This document shows, piece by piece, positions 26,490 to 35,381 of a stretch of 64,000 nucleotides of DNA. This DNA is from Niabella yanshanensis_A (GTDB taxonomy: Bacteria > Bacteroidota > Bacteroidia > Chitinophagales > Chitinophagaceae). The notes beneath the pieces were generated by a model that worked only from the letters and a program-made list of their open reading frames with translations, did not search any database and was not told the DNA's origin. Position numbers and translations under genes: made by a program. The stretch spans positions 61,794 to 125,793 of the forward strand of contig JBEBUZ010000002.1 of the NCBI GenBank assembly GCA_040393015.1, read 5' to 3'. Within the stretch, counting starts at the first letter, position 1; every line of letters starts with the position of its first letter.

Positions 26490-27890
26490 TTAATGGTGGT
26501 GATGCTGATGCTCGTTCACCATCTTCGTGAAATCCTCCGCGCTGATGGTTTCCGGCTTAGGTTTAACCTGCGTGGCGGCCCATTCAAACACTTTTTGAGA
26601 CTGGATATTATTGTAAGAATCTTCCACGTACTTACGATCCTTCATCATCCGGTCGATATAATCGTTTACCCAGGGCTGATCTTCGCCGCCCGACATCATG
26701 CCACCGCCCATATAATTAAACAACTGCGCCTGTGCGAAAGCCCGCACCTCTTCCATCTTTACTTCAATATTCTGCTCTTTCACTATTTTTTCGCTGATCA
26801 AAGTCCACTTCAGTTGGTTAAGAAAGCCAGGCATTTCGGCATCAATCTGTTCTTCCGTTTTTGCAGCTTGTCCTTCCTGTGGCCGGGCGTTCTGGGTTAC
26901 GAGCCATTTGCGGAGAAAGGCCTCCGGAAACTCAATAGAGGTATGATCTACCAGCTTGTGAAAGACCTGATCCTGTATCTGGTTACGGCTCTGCGTTGCC
27001 CAATAATTAAATATCTGGTCTTTGATTTTCGAACGAAATTCTTCCTCCGTTTTCACTTCTCCTTCAGGAAATAACTGGTTGAAAAATTCTTCGTTCAGCT
27101 CTCTCTTTTCCAGCTCGCTGATTTTGGTAAGAGAGAGGCGGAAAGTCTTCTTTTTATCCTCCTCATTGTCTTTGTCCAAACCCAGGTCGGATGCGATAAA
27201 TTCGAGTTCTTTATCCGCAAATGCGTCGGCTAAAACCACGGTGATGTTATCACCAACTTTCTTAGCTTTCAGTTCTTCCTGAACTTTCTCAGAAAAATAG
27301 CTTAACAGAAGAGAATTGTCTTTTTTTATGCCGCCTTCTGCTTCGTTCCCCGAAGCGTCCAATTCTGCAAAGGAAAGATTCAGCACATTATTCCCACCGT
27401 CCACTTCTTCCTTATCGCTCATATTACCATAACGATTTTGAAGTCTTTCAACTTCTTCATTGATCATTTCTTCGGTAATATCGATGTTATATCCTGTGAT
27501 ATCGGCCTTTGCCAGATCGGTGAGCTCGAAATCGGGCTTCAGTCCTATCTCAAAATCAAATTGATAATCTCCGGGATTGTTTAGGTCCAGTTTGGCCAGA
27601 TCAGCTTCCAGTGGAAGGGGCTGCGCAAATATATCAGCCTTTTCTGCCTGCAAATAGTTGATGAGTTCCTGGTCTACCGATTTCAGCACCTCATCTACAA
27701 ACAAGGAGGGGCCGTACATTTTTTTAATCAGTCCGGCCGGTACTTTACCGGGCCTGAATCCCTGGATGCTCGCCTTTTTACTATATTCTTTTAAAGATTT
27801 TTCAAAGGAAGGAAGATAATCGGCGCTGTCAAGTTTTACACTTATTTTTTCGTGTAAAGGGCCTATCGGTTCTTTTGTAATTGTAGCCAT
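26490..27890 (-). CDS. tig: Trigger factor (ribosome-associated chaperone)
   Basis: A 466-residue protein. The N-terminal ribosome-binding domain has the GFRPGKVP signature near residue 43, followed by a PPIase-like domain region and a helical C-terminal arm. It binds the ribosome exit tunnel and shields new proteins. The frame ends in an unusual His tail (MVNEHQHHHH). The usual PPIase FKBP core is poorly recognisable, as in many Bacteroidota trigger factors. It is upstream of two clpP genes, with a terminator between. Confidence 0.9.
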   Translation of the reverse strand: MATITKEPIGPLHEKISVKLDSADYLPSFEKSLKEYSKKASIQGFRPGKVPAGLIKKMYGPSLFVDEVLKSVDQELINYLQAEKADIFAQPLPLEADLAKLDLNNPGDYQFDFEIGLKPDFELTDLAKADITGYNIDITEEMINEEVERLQNRYGNMSDKEEVDGGNNVLNLSFAELDASGNEAEGGIKKDNSLLLSYFSEKVQEELKAKKVGDNITVVLADAFADKELEFIASDLGLDKDNEEDKKKTFRLSLTKISELEKRELNEEFFNQLFPEGEVKTEEEFRSKIKDQIFNYWATQSRNQIQDQVFHKLVDHTSIEFPEAFLRKWLVTQNARPQEGQAAKTEEQIDAEMPGFLNQLKWTLISEKIVKEQNIEVKMEEVRAFAQAQLFNYMGGGMMSGGEDQPWVNDYIDRMMKDRKYVEDSYNNIQSQKVFEWAATQVKPKPETISAEDFTKMVNEHQHHHH

Positions 27891-27893
27891 GTG

Positions 27894-27966
27894 AAAGTTT
27901 AAAAGTTTAAAAGTTTAAGGCTTAAGTGTTAACCTCAAACGTTAAACATCAAACCTTAAACTTTAG
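27894..27966. repeat. Palindromic TTTAA-rich intergenic repeat
   Basis: Three AAAGTTTAA units are followed by AAAGTTTAAGG (27910-27920) and its exact reverse complement CCTTAAACTTT (27954-27964), with more GTTAA-type units between. It lies between tRNA-Leu and tig. A relative lies at 39157-39249 and a short piece at about 36025-36050. Confidence 0.7.
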
Positions 27967-27971
27967 AATAG

Positions 27972-28053
27972 TCCGGATGAAGGGACTCGAACCCCCACAC
28001 CTTGCGGCATCAGATCCTAAGTCTGACGTGTCTACCAATTCCACCACATCCGG
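27972..28053 (-). tRNA. tRNA-Leu (anticodon UAG)
   Basis: Read on the minus strand, an 82-base type-II tRNA. The acceptor stem CCGGATG pairs with CATCCGG, with discriminator A. The D-arm contains GGAATTGGTAGAC. The anticodon stem TCAGA/TCTGA encloses CTTAGGA (anticodon TAG, reading CUN, CUA best). A variable arm TGCCGCAAGGTGT is typical of Leu. The T-arm is GGGGG TTCGAGT CCCTT with two G-T pairs. CCA is not encoded. Confidence 0.95.
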
Positions 28054-28089
28054 TAAGAACTTTATCCCGACATTTTATCGGAAGGGCTG

Positions 28090-28119
28090 CAAAGGTAGGG
28101 CTTTTATTTAAAAAAGCAA
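28090..28119 (-). promoter_or_regulatory. Promoter of tRNA-Leu
   Basis: On the minus strand TTG (28117-28119), exactly 19 bases, then TACCTTTG (28090-28097). It fits the Bacteroidota promoter consensus TTTG-N19-TAnnTTTG, 36 bases before the tRNA. Confidence 0.75.
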
Positions 28120-28215
28120 CTTTTTCAGTTAACTTGCGCGGTCGGAAATAGCGCCGGATAGCTCGTTAAAATTAAAGTGCCCGTTACCCGGCGATTCTTT
28201 GAAAAAAAAATTATA

Positions 28216-28237
28216 TTACATCCATAGCCCGATGTAA
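28216..28237 (+). other. Hairpin upstream of the relA/spoT gene
   Basis: TTACATC, loop CATAGCCC, GATGTAA: a perfect 7-bp stem 47 bases before the ATG. It has no T-run. It could be a leader structure or a protein-binding dyad; no function is shown. Confidence 0.35.
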
Positions 28238-28284
28238 AGTGCATTTATTTATTGTAGTTAGAACCCGGCCGCGGGATATTGATA

Positions 28285-30540
28285 ATGAAGACAGTTGAAC
28301 AAAAACCCAAATATAATTTAACCGAGGAGGAAGAGAAGAAGCTGATTGTGCGGGAGTACAGATCATTGTTGCGGCTTTTGAAAGATAAGCTAAAGCCGGG
28401 CGATAAAAACCTGATCCGCAGAGCCTTTGAAATGGCTGCTGATGCTCATAGCAGTATGCGCCGCAAAAGTGGAGAGCCCTATATTCTCCATCCCATTGCG
28501 GTGGCTAAAATTTGCGTAGAGGAAATCGGGATGGGGGTACGGTCTACCATTGCCGCCCTTTTGCACGATACCGTGGAAGATACCAGCATCACCCTCAAGG
28601 ATATCGAGAAAGAATTCGGACCCGAGATTTCGAGGATTGTAGACGGACTGACCAAGATTTCCAATGTAATGGACGCCACGGCATCGCAGCAGGCCGATAA
28701 CTTCAAAAAAATACTGCTTACGCTTACCGATGACCCCCGGGTAATATTGATAAAACTGGCCGACCGCCTTAATAATATGCGTACAATGGACGCCATGAAG
28801 CGGGAAAAGCAGCTCAAAATATCCTCCGAAACAGTGTACATATTTGCCCCGCTGGCCCACCGGATGGGTTTGTACACTATTAAAACCGAGTTCGAAGATC
28901 TGGCCATGAAATACCTCGAACCGGAAATATACAGAGATATTGCCCGGCGGCTTGCCGAATCCAAAAGGGAAAGAACCCGCTATATCAACGAATTCATCAA
29001 ACCAATTAAGGAAAAACTGGAGAGAAATAATTTCAGGTTTGAAATATACGGTCGGCCGAAAAACATCCATTCCATCTGGAATAAGATGAAAAAAAAGCAG
29101 GTATCGTTTGAAGAAGTGTACGATCTTTTTGCCATCCGCATTATTCTCGACAGTTTACCCGAAAAAGAAAAGGAAGATTGCTGGAAAGTATATTCGCTGA
29201 TTACGGATGAATATACACCCTCAATTGAAAGGCTCCGCGACTGGGTAAGTAACCCCAAAGCCAACGGTTATGAGGCGCTGCACACCACAGTAATGGGTCC
29301 GCGTGGAAAATGGGTGGAAGTGCAGATAAGAACCCGGCGTATGAACGAAATTGCAGAAAAAGGCCTGGCTGCGCACTGGAAATATAAAGAAGGTACCGCT
29401 GCCGAAAACCGGTTCGATAGCTGGTTTCAGCAAATTAGAGAGGCATTGCAAAATGACGATCCCGATAGCGTAAACTTCCTGCAGGATTTTAAAACCAGTT
29501 TTCTCACCGAAGAAATTTATGTGTACACGCCTAAAGGCGACATAAAGATGCTTCCCACAGGCAGTACCGCACTCGATTTTGCATTTTCCATTCACACCGC
29601 CATCGGCAGTAAAACAATTGGGGCCAAAGTAAACCATAAGCTGGTACCCATCAGCCATCCCCTTACCAGCGGCGACCAGGTGGAAATTATCACCAGCAGC
29701 AAACAAAAACCTTCGGAAGACTGGCTGAAATTTGTGATTACTCCCAAGGCAAAAAACAAGGTTAAAGACGCCCTCAAGGAAGAAAAGAAAAAAGTAGCCG
29801 ACGAGGGTAAATACACGCTGCAAAGAAAGCTGGAAGGGCTGGGGGTAAGTATGCACCAGGGAAATATCGACACCATCGTTCAATTTTATAAGCTACAATC
29901 CAACCTCGAACTATTTTACCAGATAGCCATCAGGAGTATTGACCTGAAGGAACTCAAAGAGTTTAAGGTTTCGGGCGACAAACTGGAAGCGCCTCCCCCG
30001 GTAAAAACAGGTGATGCTAAAATGGAGAACAAACCCGAGCATCATCCCGCCGCACAAACCCCGCCCAAAGATGCCGAGCTGATCATTTTCGGAGAAAGCA
30101 GCGACAGAATCATGTACAACCTGGCCAACTGCTGTAAACCCATCCCCGGGGATGACGTTTTTGGCTTTATTACTACGGGCAAGGGGCTCACCATTCACCG
30201 CACCAATTGCCCCAATGCAGCCAAGCTTATGGCTAATTATGGCCACCGGATCGTTAGAACAAAATGGGCCAAAAACAAGGAGATTTCCTTCCTTACCAGT
30301 ATTAAAATAATAGGTATCGACGATGTAGGTATGGTAAGCAAAATAACCAATCTTATTTCGGGCGAGTTGAAAATAAATATCGCCGCACTAACGATTGAAG
30401 CAACAGAGGGCGTTTTTGAAGGTAATATTAAGGTATTTGTGCACGATAAGGAGGAACTTGACGAACTGGTAAGCCGCGTGCTGCAACTGGATGGCGTAGA
30501 AACGGTAGAAAGATTCGATACCGAAGATCTGCCCAAATAA
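28285..30540 (+). CDS. Bifunctional (p)ppGpp synthetase/hydrolase, RelA/SpoT family
   Basis: A 751-residue protein. The HD hydrolase domain has its metal motif LLHDTVEDT (about residue 95). The synthetase domain has FAIRIILDS and KANGYEALHTTV. TGS follows (YVYTPKGDIKMLP), with a helical zinc-finger region and an ACT domain at the end. Both catalytic halves look intact, so it should make and degrade the alarmone of the stringent response. I chose ATG 28285 over the in-frame TTG two codons earlier. Single gene, with purA 129 bases downstream. Confidence 0.94.
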   Translation: MKTVEQKPKYNLTEEEEKKLIVREYRSLLRLLKDKLKPGDKNLIRRAFEMAADAHSSMRRKSGEPYILHPIAVAKICVEEIGMGVRSTIAALLHDTVEDTSITLKDIEKEFGPEISRIVDGLTKISNVMDATASQQADNFKKILLTLTDDPRVILIKLADRLNNMRTMDAMKREKQLKISSETVYIFAPLAHRMGLYTIKTEFEDLAMKYLEPEIYRDIARRLAESKRERTRYINEFIKPIKEKLERNNFRFEIYGRPKNIHSIWNKMKKKQVSFEEVYDLFAIRIILDSLPEKEKEDCWKVYSLITDEYTPSIERLRDWVSNPKANGYEALHTTVMGPRGKWVEVQIRTRRMNEIAEKGLAAHWKYKEGTAAENRFDSWFQQIREALQNDDPDSVNFLQDFKTSFLTEEIYVYTPKGDIKMLPTGSTALDFAFSIHTAIGSKTIGAKVNHKLVPISHPLTSGDQVEIITSSKQKPSEDWLKFVITPKAKNKVKDALKEEKKKVADEGKYTLQRKLEGLGVSMHQGNIDTIVQFYKLQSNLELFYQIAIRSIDLKELKEFKVSGDKLEAPPPVKTGDAKMENKPEHHPAAQTPPKDAELIIFGESSDRIMYNLANCCKPIPGDDVFGFITTGKGLTIHRTNCPNAAKLMANYGHRIVRTKWAKNKEISFLTSIKIIGIDDVGMVSKITNLISGELKINIAALTIEATEGVFEGNIKVFVHDKEELDELVSRVLQLDGVETVERFDTEDLPK

Positions 30541-30628
30541 ACAGCGCTATTTTAAGGAAGAAAAGCCAACAAATTCCCGCTTTCCCTGCGGCAACATCTA
30601 TATCTTCATCCTACATCGAAAAAGCCCC

Positions 30629-30636
30629 TATTTTTG
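30629..30636 (+). promoter_or_regulatory. -7 promoter element of purA
   Basis: TATTTTTG matches the Bacteroidota -7 box TAnnTTTG exactly, 33 bases before the purA ATG. No TTG is seen at the -33 position. Confidence 0.4.
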
Positions 30637-30669
30637 CACTTCGTTTTAACAATCAAAAAAAACAAATAA

Positions 30670-31932
30670 ATGGTAGACGTTATTTTAGGGCTTCAGTGGG
30701 GCGATGAGGGCAAAGGCAAGATTGTTGACTATTTTGCCAAAGATTACGATGTGATAGCCCGGTTTCAGGGTGGCCCGAACGCTGGTCATACACTATACAA
30801 GGATGGTAAAAAAATTGTACTGCACCAAATACCCTCCGGTATATTTCATGAAGGCAAAATCAATATCATTGGCAATGGCGTAGTTCTCGACCCTATTACC
30901 CTGAAAAAAGAATGCGAAAAGGTTGCAGAGTTTGGCATCGATCTGAAAAAAAATCTTTTTATTTCTGAGCGTACCAATCTTATTGTTCCCACCCATCGCG
31001 CCCTGGATAAAGCCTCCGAACAGGCCAAAGGCAAGGGTAAAATTGGTTCCACGCTAAAAGGAATAGGTCCTGCCTATATGGACAAAACCGGCCGAAATGC
31101 GCTGCGCGTAGGCGATTTGCTGACCGAAAATTTTGAAGAACAATACGAGCAGCTCAAACAAAAACATCAGTTGCTGCTGGGTACTTACCATTTTGATGAG
31201 GATATTACCAACGATGAAAAAGAGTTTTTTGAAGCGGTAGCATTTCTGAAAGAACTGAATATTGTTAACGGGGAGTATTTCATCAACCATTTACTAAAAG
31301 AAGGCAAAAACGTTTTAGCAGAAGGGGCACAAGGTAGCATGCTGGATATTGATTTCGGTACCTTTCCTTTTGTCACCTCTTCCAATACCATTTCTGCAGG
31401 GGTTTGCAGCGGCCTGGGTATAGCCCCCCAACATATTAAAGAGGTAATTGGCATTACGAAAGCCTATTGCACGCGGGTAGGTAGCGGTCCTTTTCCAACA
31501 GAACTGGAAGACGCCGATGGTCAGAAATTACGCGATATAGGTAACGAATATGGCGCTACCACCGGCAGGCCCCGCCGCTGCGGCTGGATCGACCTTGTGG
31601 CTTTAAAATTTGCCTGTATGGTTAACGGTATTACCCAGATCGTAATGACCAAGGCCGATGTGCTGGATGGTTTTGAAAACCTGCAGGTATGCACTGCTTA
31701 CAGTAAAGACGGAAAAGAGTTAACCGAGATACCCTTACGATTAGATACCGGGCATTACACCCCCGTTTACAAAAGTTTTGAAGGATGGAATACCGATATC
31801 ACGCAGTTGAAGTCATTTACGGAACTTCCGGAAAAAGCAAAAACCTATATCGATTTCATTAATCACTATCTTGGCGTTACGGTGGATTATATTTCCAACG
31901 GGCCCGAAAGAGACCAGTTGATTGTGGTATAA
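30670..31932 (+). CDS. purA: Adenylosuccinate synthetase
   Basis: A 420-residue enzyme of usual length. It starts with the GTP/IMP-binding signature WGDEGKGKIVDYF (about residues 9-21) and has QGGPNAGHT (about 34), the STLKGIGPAYMDK region and TTGRPRRCGWIDL near residue 297. It joins IMP and aspartate with GTP to give adenylosuccinate in purine synthesis. Cytoplasmic. It is followed by the acidic protein gene after 80 bases. Confidence 0.97.
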   Translation: MVDVILGLQWGDEGKGKIVDYFAKDYDVIARFQGGPNAGHTLYKDGKKIVLHQIPSGIFHEGKINIIGNGVVLDPITLKKECEKVAEFGIDLKKNLFISERTNLIVPTHRALDKASEQAKGKGKIGSTLKGIGPAYMDKTGRNALRVGDLLTENFEEQYEQLKQKHQLLLGTYHFDEDITNDEKEFFEAVAFLKELNIVNGEYFINHLLKEGKNVLAEGAQGSMLDIDFGTFPFVTSSNTISAGVCSGLGIAPQHIKEVIGITKAYCTRVGSGPFPTELEDADGQKLRDIGNEYGATTGRPRRCGWIDLVALKFACMVNGITQIVMTKADVLDGFENLQVCTAYSKDGKELTEIPLRLDTGHYTPVYKSFEGWNTDITQLKSFTELPEKAKTYIDFINHYLGVTVDYISNGPERDQLIVV

Positions 31933-32012
31933 TTCTTTCCAAAAAAATTTTAAATTAAAAATTTGGCGATTTGAAAAGTTCGGTTAAAATTTACACTATA
32001 ATTTATTAGGTC

Positions 32013-32348
32013 ATGGCAAAATCAAATAAATCAAAAAAAAGCGAACAGGCAAATTTTGACGAAGAAAAGCCTTTAAAAAAACCAACTGCATCCTCTAAGA
32101 AAAGCGCCGATAATTTCGACGACGAGGAAGATGATGTGGAGGACATGGACGATGAATGGGAAAAAGCAGAGGAGGAAGAAGATTGGGATAAGGATTTTGA
32201 AGAATTCGATCTGCCCAAATCGAAAGGTAAATCGGGCGGTGGGAAAAAGTCGTACGACGACGATGACGACTTTAAAATAGACGATGAATTCAAAGATCTG
32301 TTTAGTAATGACGGTGACGACTTCGATGACGATGAGGATGATTTTTAA
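32013..32348 (+). CDS. Highly acidic low-complexity protein
   Basis: A 111-residue protein. The first 35 residues are basic (MAKSNKSKKSEQ, SSKKSAD) and the rest is mostly Asp and Glu broken by Gly/Lys spacers (DDEEDDVEDMDDEWEKAEEE, SYDDDDDFKIDDEFKDLF). No fold is recognisable; it is probably disordered. The frame and codon choice look real, and such acidic proteins occur in Chitinophagaceae genomes. Role unknown; it could bind basic proteins, metals or nucleic-acid-binding partners. Confidence 0.7.
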   Translation: MAKSNKSKKSEQANFDEEKPLKKPTASSKKSADNFDDEEDDVEDMDDEWEKAEEEEDWDKDFEEFDLPKSKGKSGGGKKSYDDDDDFKIDDEFKDLFSNDGDDFDDDEDDF

Positions 32349-32370
32349 TAACATTTTACCCTAATCTGCA

Positions 32371-33627
32371 TTGCAACATTCATTTGCAATAAACGATCCG
32401 GACATTTTAAAAAAAAGGGTGCTGAATTGGTTAAAACGGTTCAGCACTTTTTGCTTTTTGGACAGCAACGGTTACGACGGTAATAACGAATTACTCGCAG
32501 GCGCAGGAGTAGTGCGCGCCTGCCAGGGATCGTCGGCAAATGCCTTGTCTGATTTACAAAGTTTTATTAACGAAAAAAAGAGCTGGCTATTCGGCCACCT
32601 CGCATACGAACTGGTTACTGCTGAAAAAATTCACACTTCTTCCAAACCCCGGCTGATACAATTTCCCGATCTGTTCTTTTTCGAGCCCGCTATTATTGTA
32701 GCGATCAAAAATAAGGTGCTGACTATTGAGGCCCCAGATCCGAAGCAAGTCTTCGACAGTATTATGCATTGCACAATGGCAACAGATCCGGGTGATGATA
32801 ATAAGCCGGTAAAGACAGAAAGCAGGATATCCAGGAGCGACTACCTCGACATCATTCATCGTCTCAAAAACCATCTGCAACGCGGCGATTGCTACGAGAT
32901 CAATTTCTGCCAGGAGTTTTTTTCGGAAGAGGCTGCGATCAATCCTTTTTTTGTTTTCGAAAAGCTCTGCCAGATCTCTCCCAACCCCTTCTCGGCTCTC
33001 TACCGGTTAAACGATCAATGGCTGCTTTGTGCCAGCCCCGAACGTTTCCTGAAAAAAGAAAACCAACGCATCATCAGCCAACCCATTAAAGGAACTTTAA
33101 AACGGGAATCAGGCGAAAAAGAGGAGCAGGCAGCGCTTCTAAACAGTGAAAAAGACAAAGCCGAAAATGTAATGGTGGTAGACCTGGTACGAAATGATCT
33201 TTCGCGTATTTGCGAAGAGGGCAGTGTGAAAGTGGACGAGCTGTTCGGTATCTACACTTTCCCGCAGGTACATCAAATGATTTCTACCATAAGCGGCACT
33301 TTAAAAAAAGATACCTCCTTTTTCGACATTATTAACGCTACTTTTCCGATGGGCTCTATGACAGGCGCACCCAAGATAAGTGTGATGAAACTGATCGACC
33401 AGTACGAAAAAAGTAGGCGCGGACTGTTTTCCGGCGCCCTGGGATATATAACCCCCGGGGACGATTTCGATTTCAATGTGGTTATCAGGAGCCTGATGTA
33501 TAACGAAACGGCCCGTTACCTGTCTTTTCAAACCGGTGGCGGCATTACGGTTTACAGCGATGCTGAAAAAGAATGGGAGGAAAGTATGTTAAAGGCCGGG
33601 GCAATAAAAACGGTCTTAGGCAACTGA
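32371..33627 (+). CDS. pabB: Aminodeoxychorismate synthase component I
   Basis: A 418-residue chorismate-utilising enzyme starting at TTG. The C-terminal catalytic domain begins near residue 150 (ISRSDYLDIIHRLKNHLQRG). It holds PIKGTLKR with the Lys that marks PabB rather than TrpE (PIAGT), and GSMTGAPKISVM and GGGITVYSDAEKEWEE. It makes 4-amino-4-deoxychorismate for folate using ammonia from a PabA partner, which is not in the window. The upstream acidic gene ends 22 bases before it, so they may share a transcript. Confidence 0.88.
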   Translation: MQHSFAINDPDILKKRVLNWLKRFSTFCFLDSNGYDGNNELLAGAGVVRACQGSSANALSDLQSFINEKKSWLFGHLAYELVTAEKIHTSSKPRLIQFPDLFFFEPAIIVAIKNKVLTIEAPDPKQVFDSIMHCTMATDPGDDNKPVKTESRISRSDYLDIIHRLKNHLQRGDCYEINFCQEFFSEEAAINPFFVFEKLCQISPNPFSALYRLNDQWLLCASPERFLKKENQRIISQPIKGTLKRESGEKEEQAALLNSEKDKAENVMVVDLVRNDLSRICEEGSVKVDELFGIYTFPQVHQMISTISGTLKKDTSFFDIINATFPMGSMTGAPKISVMKLIDQYEKSRRGLFSGALGYITPGDDFDFNVVIRSLMYNETARYLSFQTGGGITVYSDAEKEWEESMLKAGAIKTVLGN

Positions 33628-33656
33628 CCACGGTATCTTCCTTCTTTGGGTCTATT

Positions 33657-34433
33657 TTATTTCTCTGCGATATAAAACAGGTCGAGGCATTCCTCCCCTG
33701 CTGCTGCTATAAAGAAATCGCTCATTTTGATTTTGGAAACCATTTGCCGGTCGCTGTTCAGCATTTTACGCCGGTTCCAGCGGTTTAAAATATCATAGGG
33801 TATTTGCAGCAGCCAGCGGGGCAGCCGGTGCTGAAGGTTTAATAGATCAAAACGGGTGATTCGCTCCACGGCTTTCCTGTTGGCATGGTAATATTCCATC
33901 GCCGTATCATCGCCATAAACTCCGAGGGTCCTTACACCCGAAAAATCAGCTAATAAATCGGCTAAAGTTTCGGTAGTATATTCCCTGATATGCCAGGGAT
34001 TTCGGGTCAGCGACATTTTTTTATTAGGGGTGGTAACGATCAGTTTGCCCCCCTTTTTCAACACCCTGTAAATTTCCTGTATAAAAAGCCGGTCGTTCTT
34101 TATATGTTCTATTACCTGGAAGGTGATGACAAAGTCAAAACTTTCGTCGGCGATGCCGGTCAGAGGGGGAATATTCATCCGCCTGAACTCCATATTATCA
34201 TGTGTTTGGAGCAAGCCGGCCACATTCTCGTTCTCGAACTTATCGAGGGTGACAAACCGCCGGGTTTTGGGCGCTACCATTTCCACACCGTAACCGCTGC
34301 CGGTACCAATTTCGAGCACATCGCCCCATACCAGTTTGGTAGCTTCTTCATAAGCCAGCAACGACCTTTGGAATACATAATTATCTGATGCATCCGTCTG
34401 CGAAACCCTTTCTGCCGTTTGTATCAATCCCAT
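33657..34433 (-). CDS. Class I SAM-dependent methyltransferase
   Basis: A 258-residue protein with the SAM-binding motif DVLEIGTGSGYG (about residue 38), a mid-domain acidic residue after the second strand (VTLDKFE) and the IEHI and KGGKLIVTTPNKK segments of methyltransferase_11-type enzymes. A basic, aromatic C-terminus of about 70 residues may bind the substrate. The substrate is unknown. It is convergent with pabB. Confidence 0.82.
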   Translation of the reverse strand: MGLIQTAERVSQTDASDNYVFQRSLLAYEEATKLVWGDVLEIGTGSGYGVEMVAPKTRRFVTLDKFENENVAGLLQTHDNMEFRRMNIPPLTGIADESFDFVITFQVIEHIKNDRLFIQEIYRVLKKGGKLIVTTPNKKMSLTRNPWHIREYTTETLADLLADFSGVRTLGVYGDDTAMEYYHANRKAVERITRFDLLNLQHRLPRWLLQIPYDILNRWNRRKMLNSDRQMVSKIKMSDFFIAAAGEECLDLFYIAEK

Positions 34434-34579
34434 TTTTTCTTACATTTTTTAAAAACGATGCGGCAAAAATAAATACAAACTACTGCACCGCGCAAAAAAG
34501 CTATATATCCGGCTTCCGGAAATGAAGATTTTTTATTTCTTTTCTGCCGTTAAATTCTTATTTTAGAAAAAACTTACAC

Positions 34580-35311
34580 ATGAACCGGGAAATTTCGGGC
34601 TGGTACAGCCCTGCACTCAGCAAAGACATGCCCATTGTTTCCTATGGCCATTTTGGGTTCGCCCTGCTGTTGGTACCCACGGCAGCAGCAGATTATTTAG
34701 AGTACGAACGGTTTCAGATGATCGACTCGCTGGCACCATTTATCAACGACGGTAAACTCCGGGTATTCTCAGTAGACAGTGTCAATAATGAGAGTTGGCT
34801 GAACAATGGTCTTTCACCCTGGGATAAGTCTAACCGACATGTACAGTGGAACCAGTATATTTACAATGAAGTTATCCCTTACATTAAAAATACCACCAGT
34901 CCCGAAACGCCTGTTATAGTGAGCGGCGCGTCTTTCGGGGCATTGCACAGCATGAATCTTTTTTTGAAACGGCCCGATATCATCAACGGAGTGATCGCGA
35001 TGAGCGGAGTGTATGATTTAACCTATTACAGTAACGGCTATATGGACGACAACGTTTACTTCAACAGCCCGGCCCATTATATGCCCAACCTTACGGATCA
35101 TAATATTCTCGAAACCATCCGCAAAAGCCATCACATCCACATTCTTACGGGCAGCGGCGCTTATGAAGACCCCGCCGCTGGTGGAAAATTTGCCCAGACC
35201 CTTTATAACAAGGGCATTCATTACGAATTCCAGAACTGGGGCGAAAACTACAAACACGACTGGCCCACCTGGCGTGATATGCTTCCGAATATTTTAGCCA
35301 CCCGGTTTTAA
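34580..35311 (+). CDS. Alpha/beta-hydrolase, putative esterase
   Basis: A 243-residue protein with no signal peptide. The nucleophile elbow is GASFGALHS (about residues 115-123), then SGVYDLTYYSNGYMDDN, and a late His in NYKHDWPTWRDMLP. It resembles the esterase D/feruloyl-esterase-like family (PF00756), which hydrolyses esters of sugars or acyl groups. The acid residue of the triad cannot be fixed by eye. It is divergent from the methyltransferase and convergent with the rplQ operon. Confidence 0.8.
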   Translation: MNREISGWYSPALSKDMPIVSYGHFGFALLLVPTAAADYLEYERFQMIDSLAPFINDGKLRVFSVDSVNNESWLNNGLSPWDKSNRHVQWNQYIYNEVIPYIKNTTSPETPVIVSGASFGALHSMNLFLKRPDIINGVIAMSGVYDLTYYSNGYMDDNVYFNSPAHYMPNLTDHNILETIRKSHHIHILTGSGAYEDPAAGGKFAQTLYNKGIHYEFQNWGENYKHDWPTWRDMLPNILATRF

Positions 35312-35327
35312 CCTCTAACACAAGTTC

Positions 35328-35357
35328 GCAAAAAAATGCCCCGCAAAAGCAGGGCAT
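35328..35357 (-). terminator. Terminator of the infA-rplQ operon
   Basis: On the minus strand ATGCCCTGC, loop TTTT, GCGGGGCAT and then a T-run of eight. The stem has one wobble pair. It lies 25 bases past the rplQ stop. On the plus strand the T-run is missing, so it mainly ends the ribosomal transcript. Confidence 0.8.
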
Positions 35358-35381
35358 AAAATTTATAGTTGGAAAGATCTC

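Noticed and set aside
26412..27074. A 220-residue frame opposite the trigger factor gene
   Set aside because: Antisense to tig, rich in Phe, His and Leu, with no domain; it runs through the tig terminator.
28390..29070. A 226-residue frame opposite the relA/spoT gene
   Set aside because: Antisense to a conserved gene; no recognisable protein.
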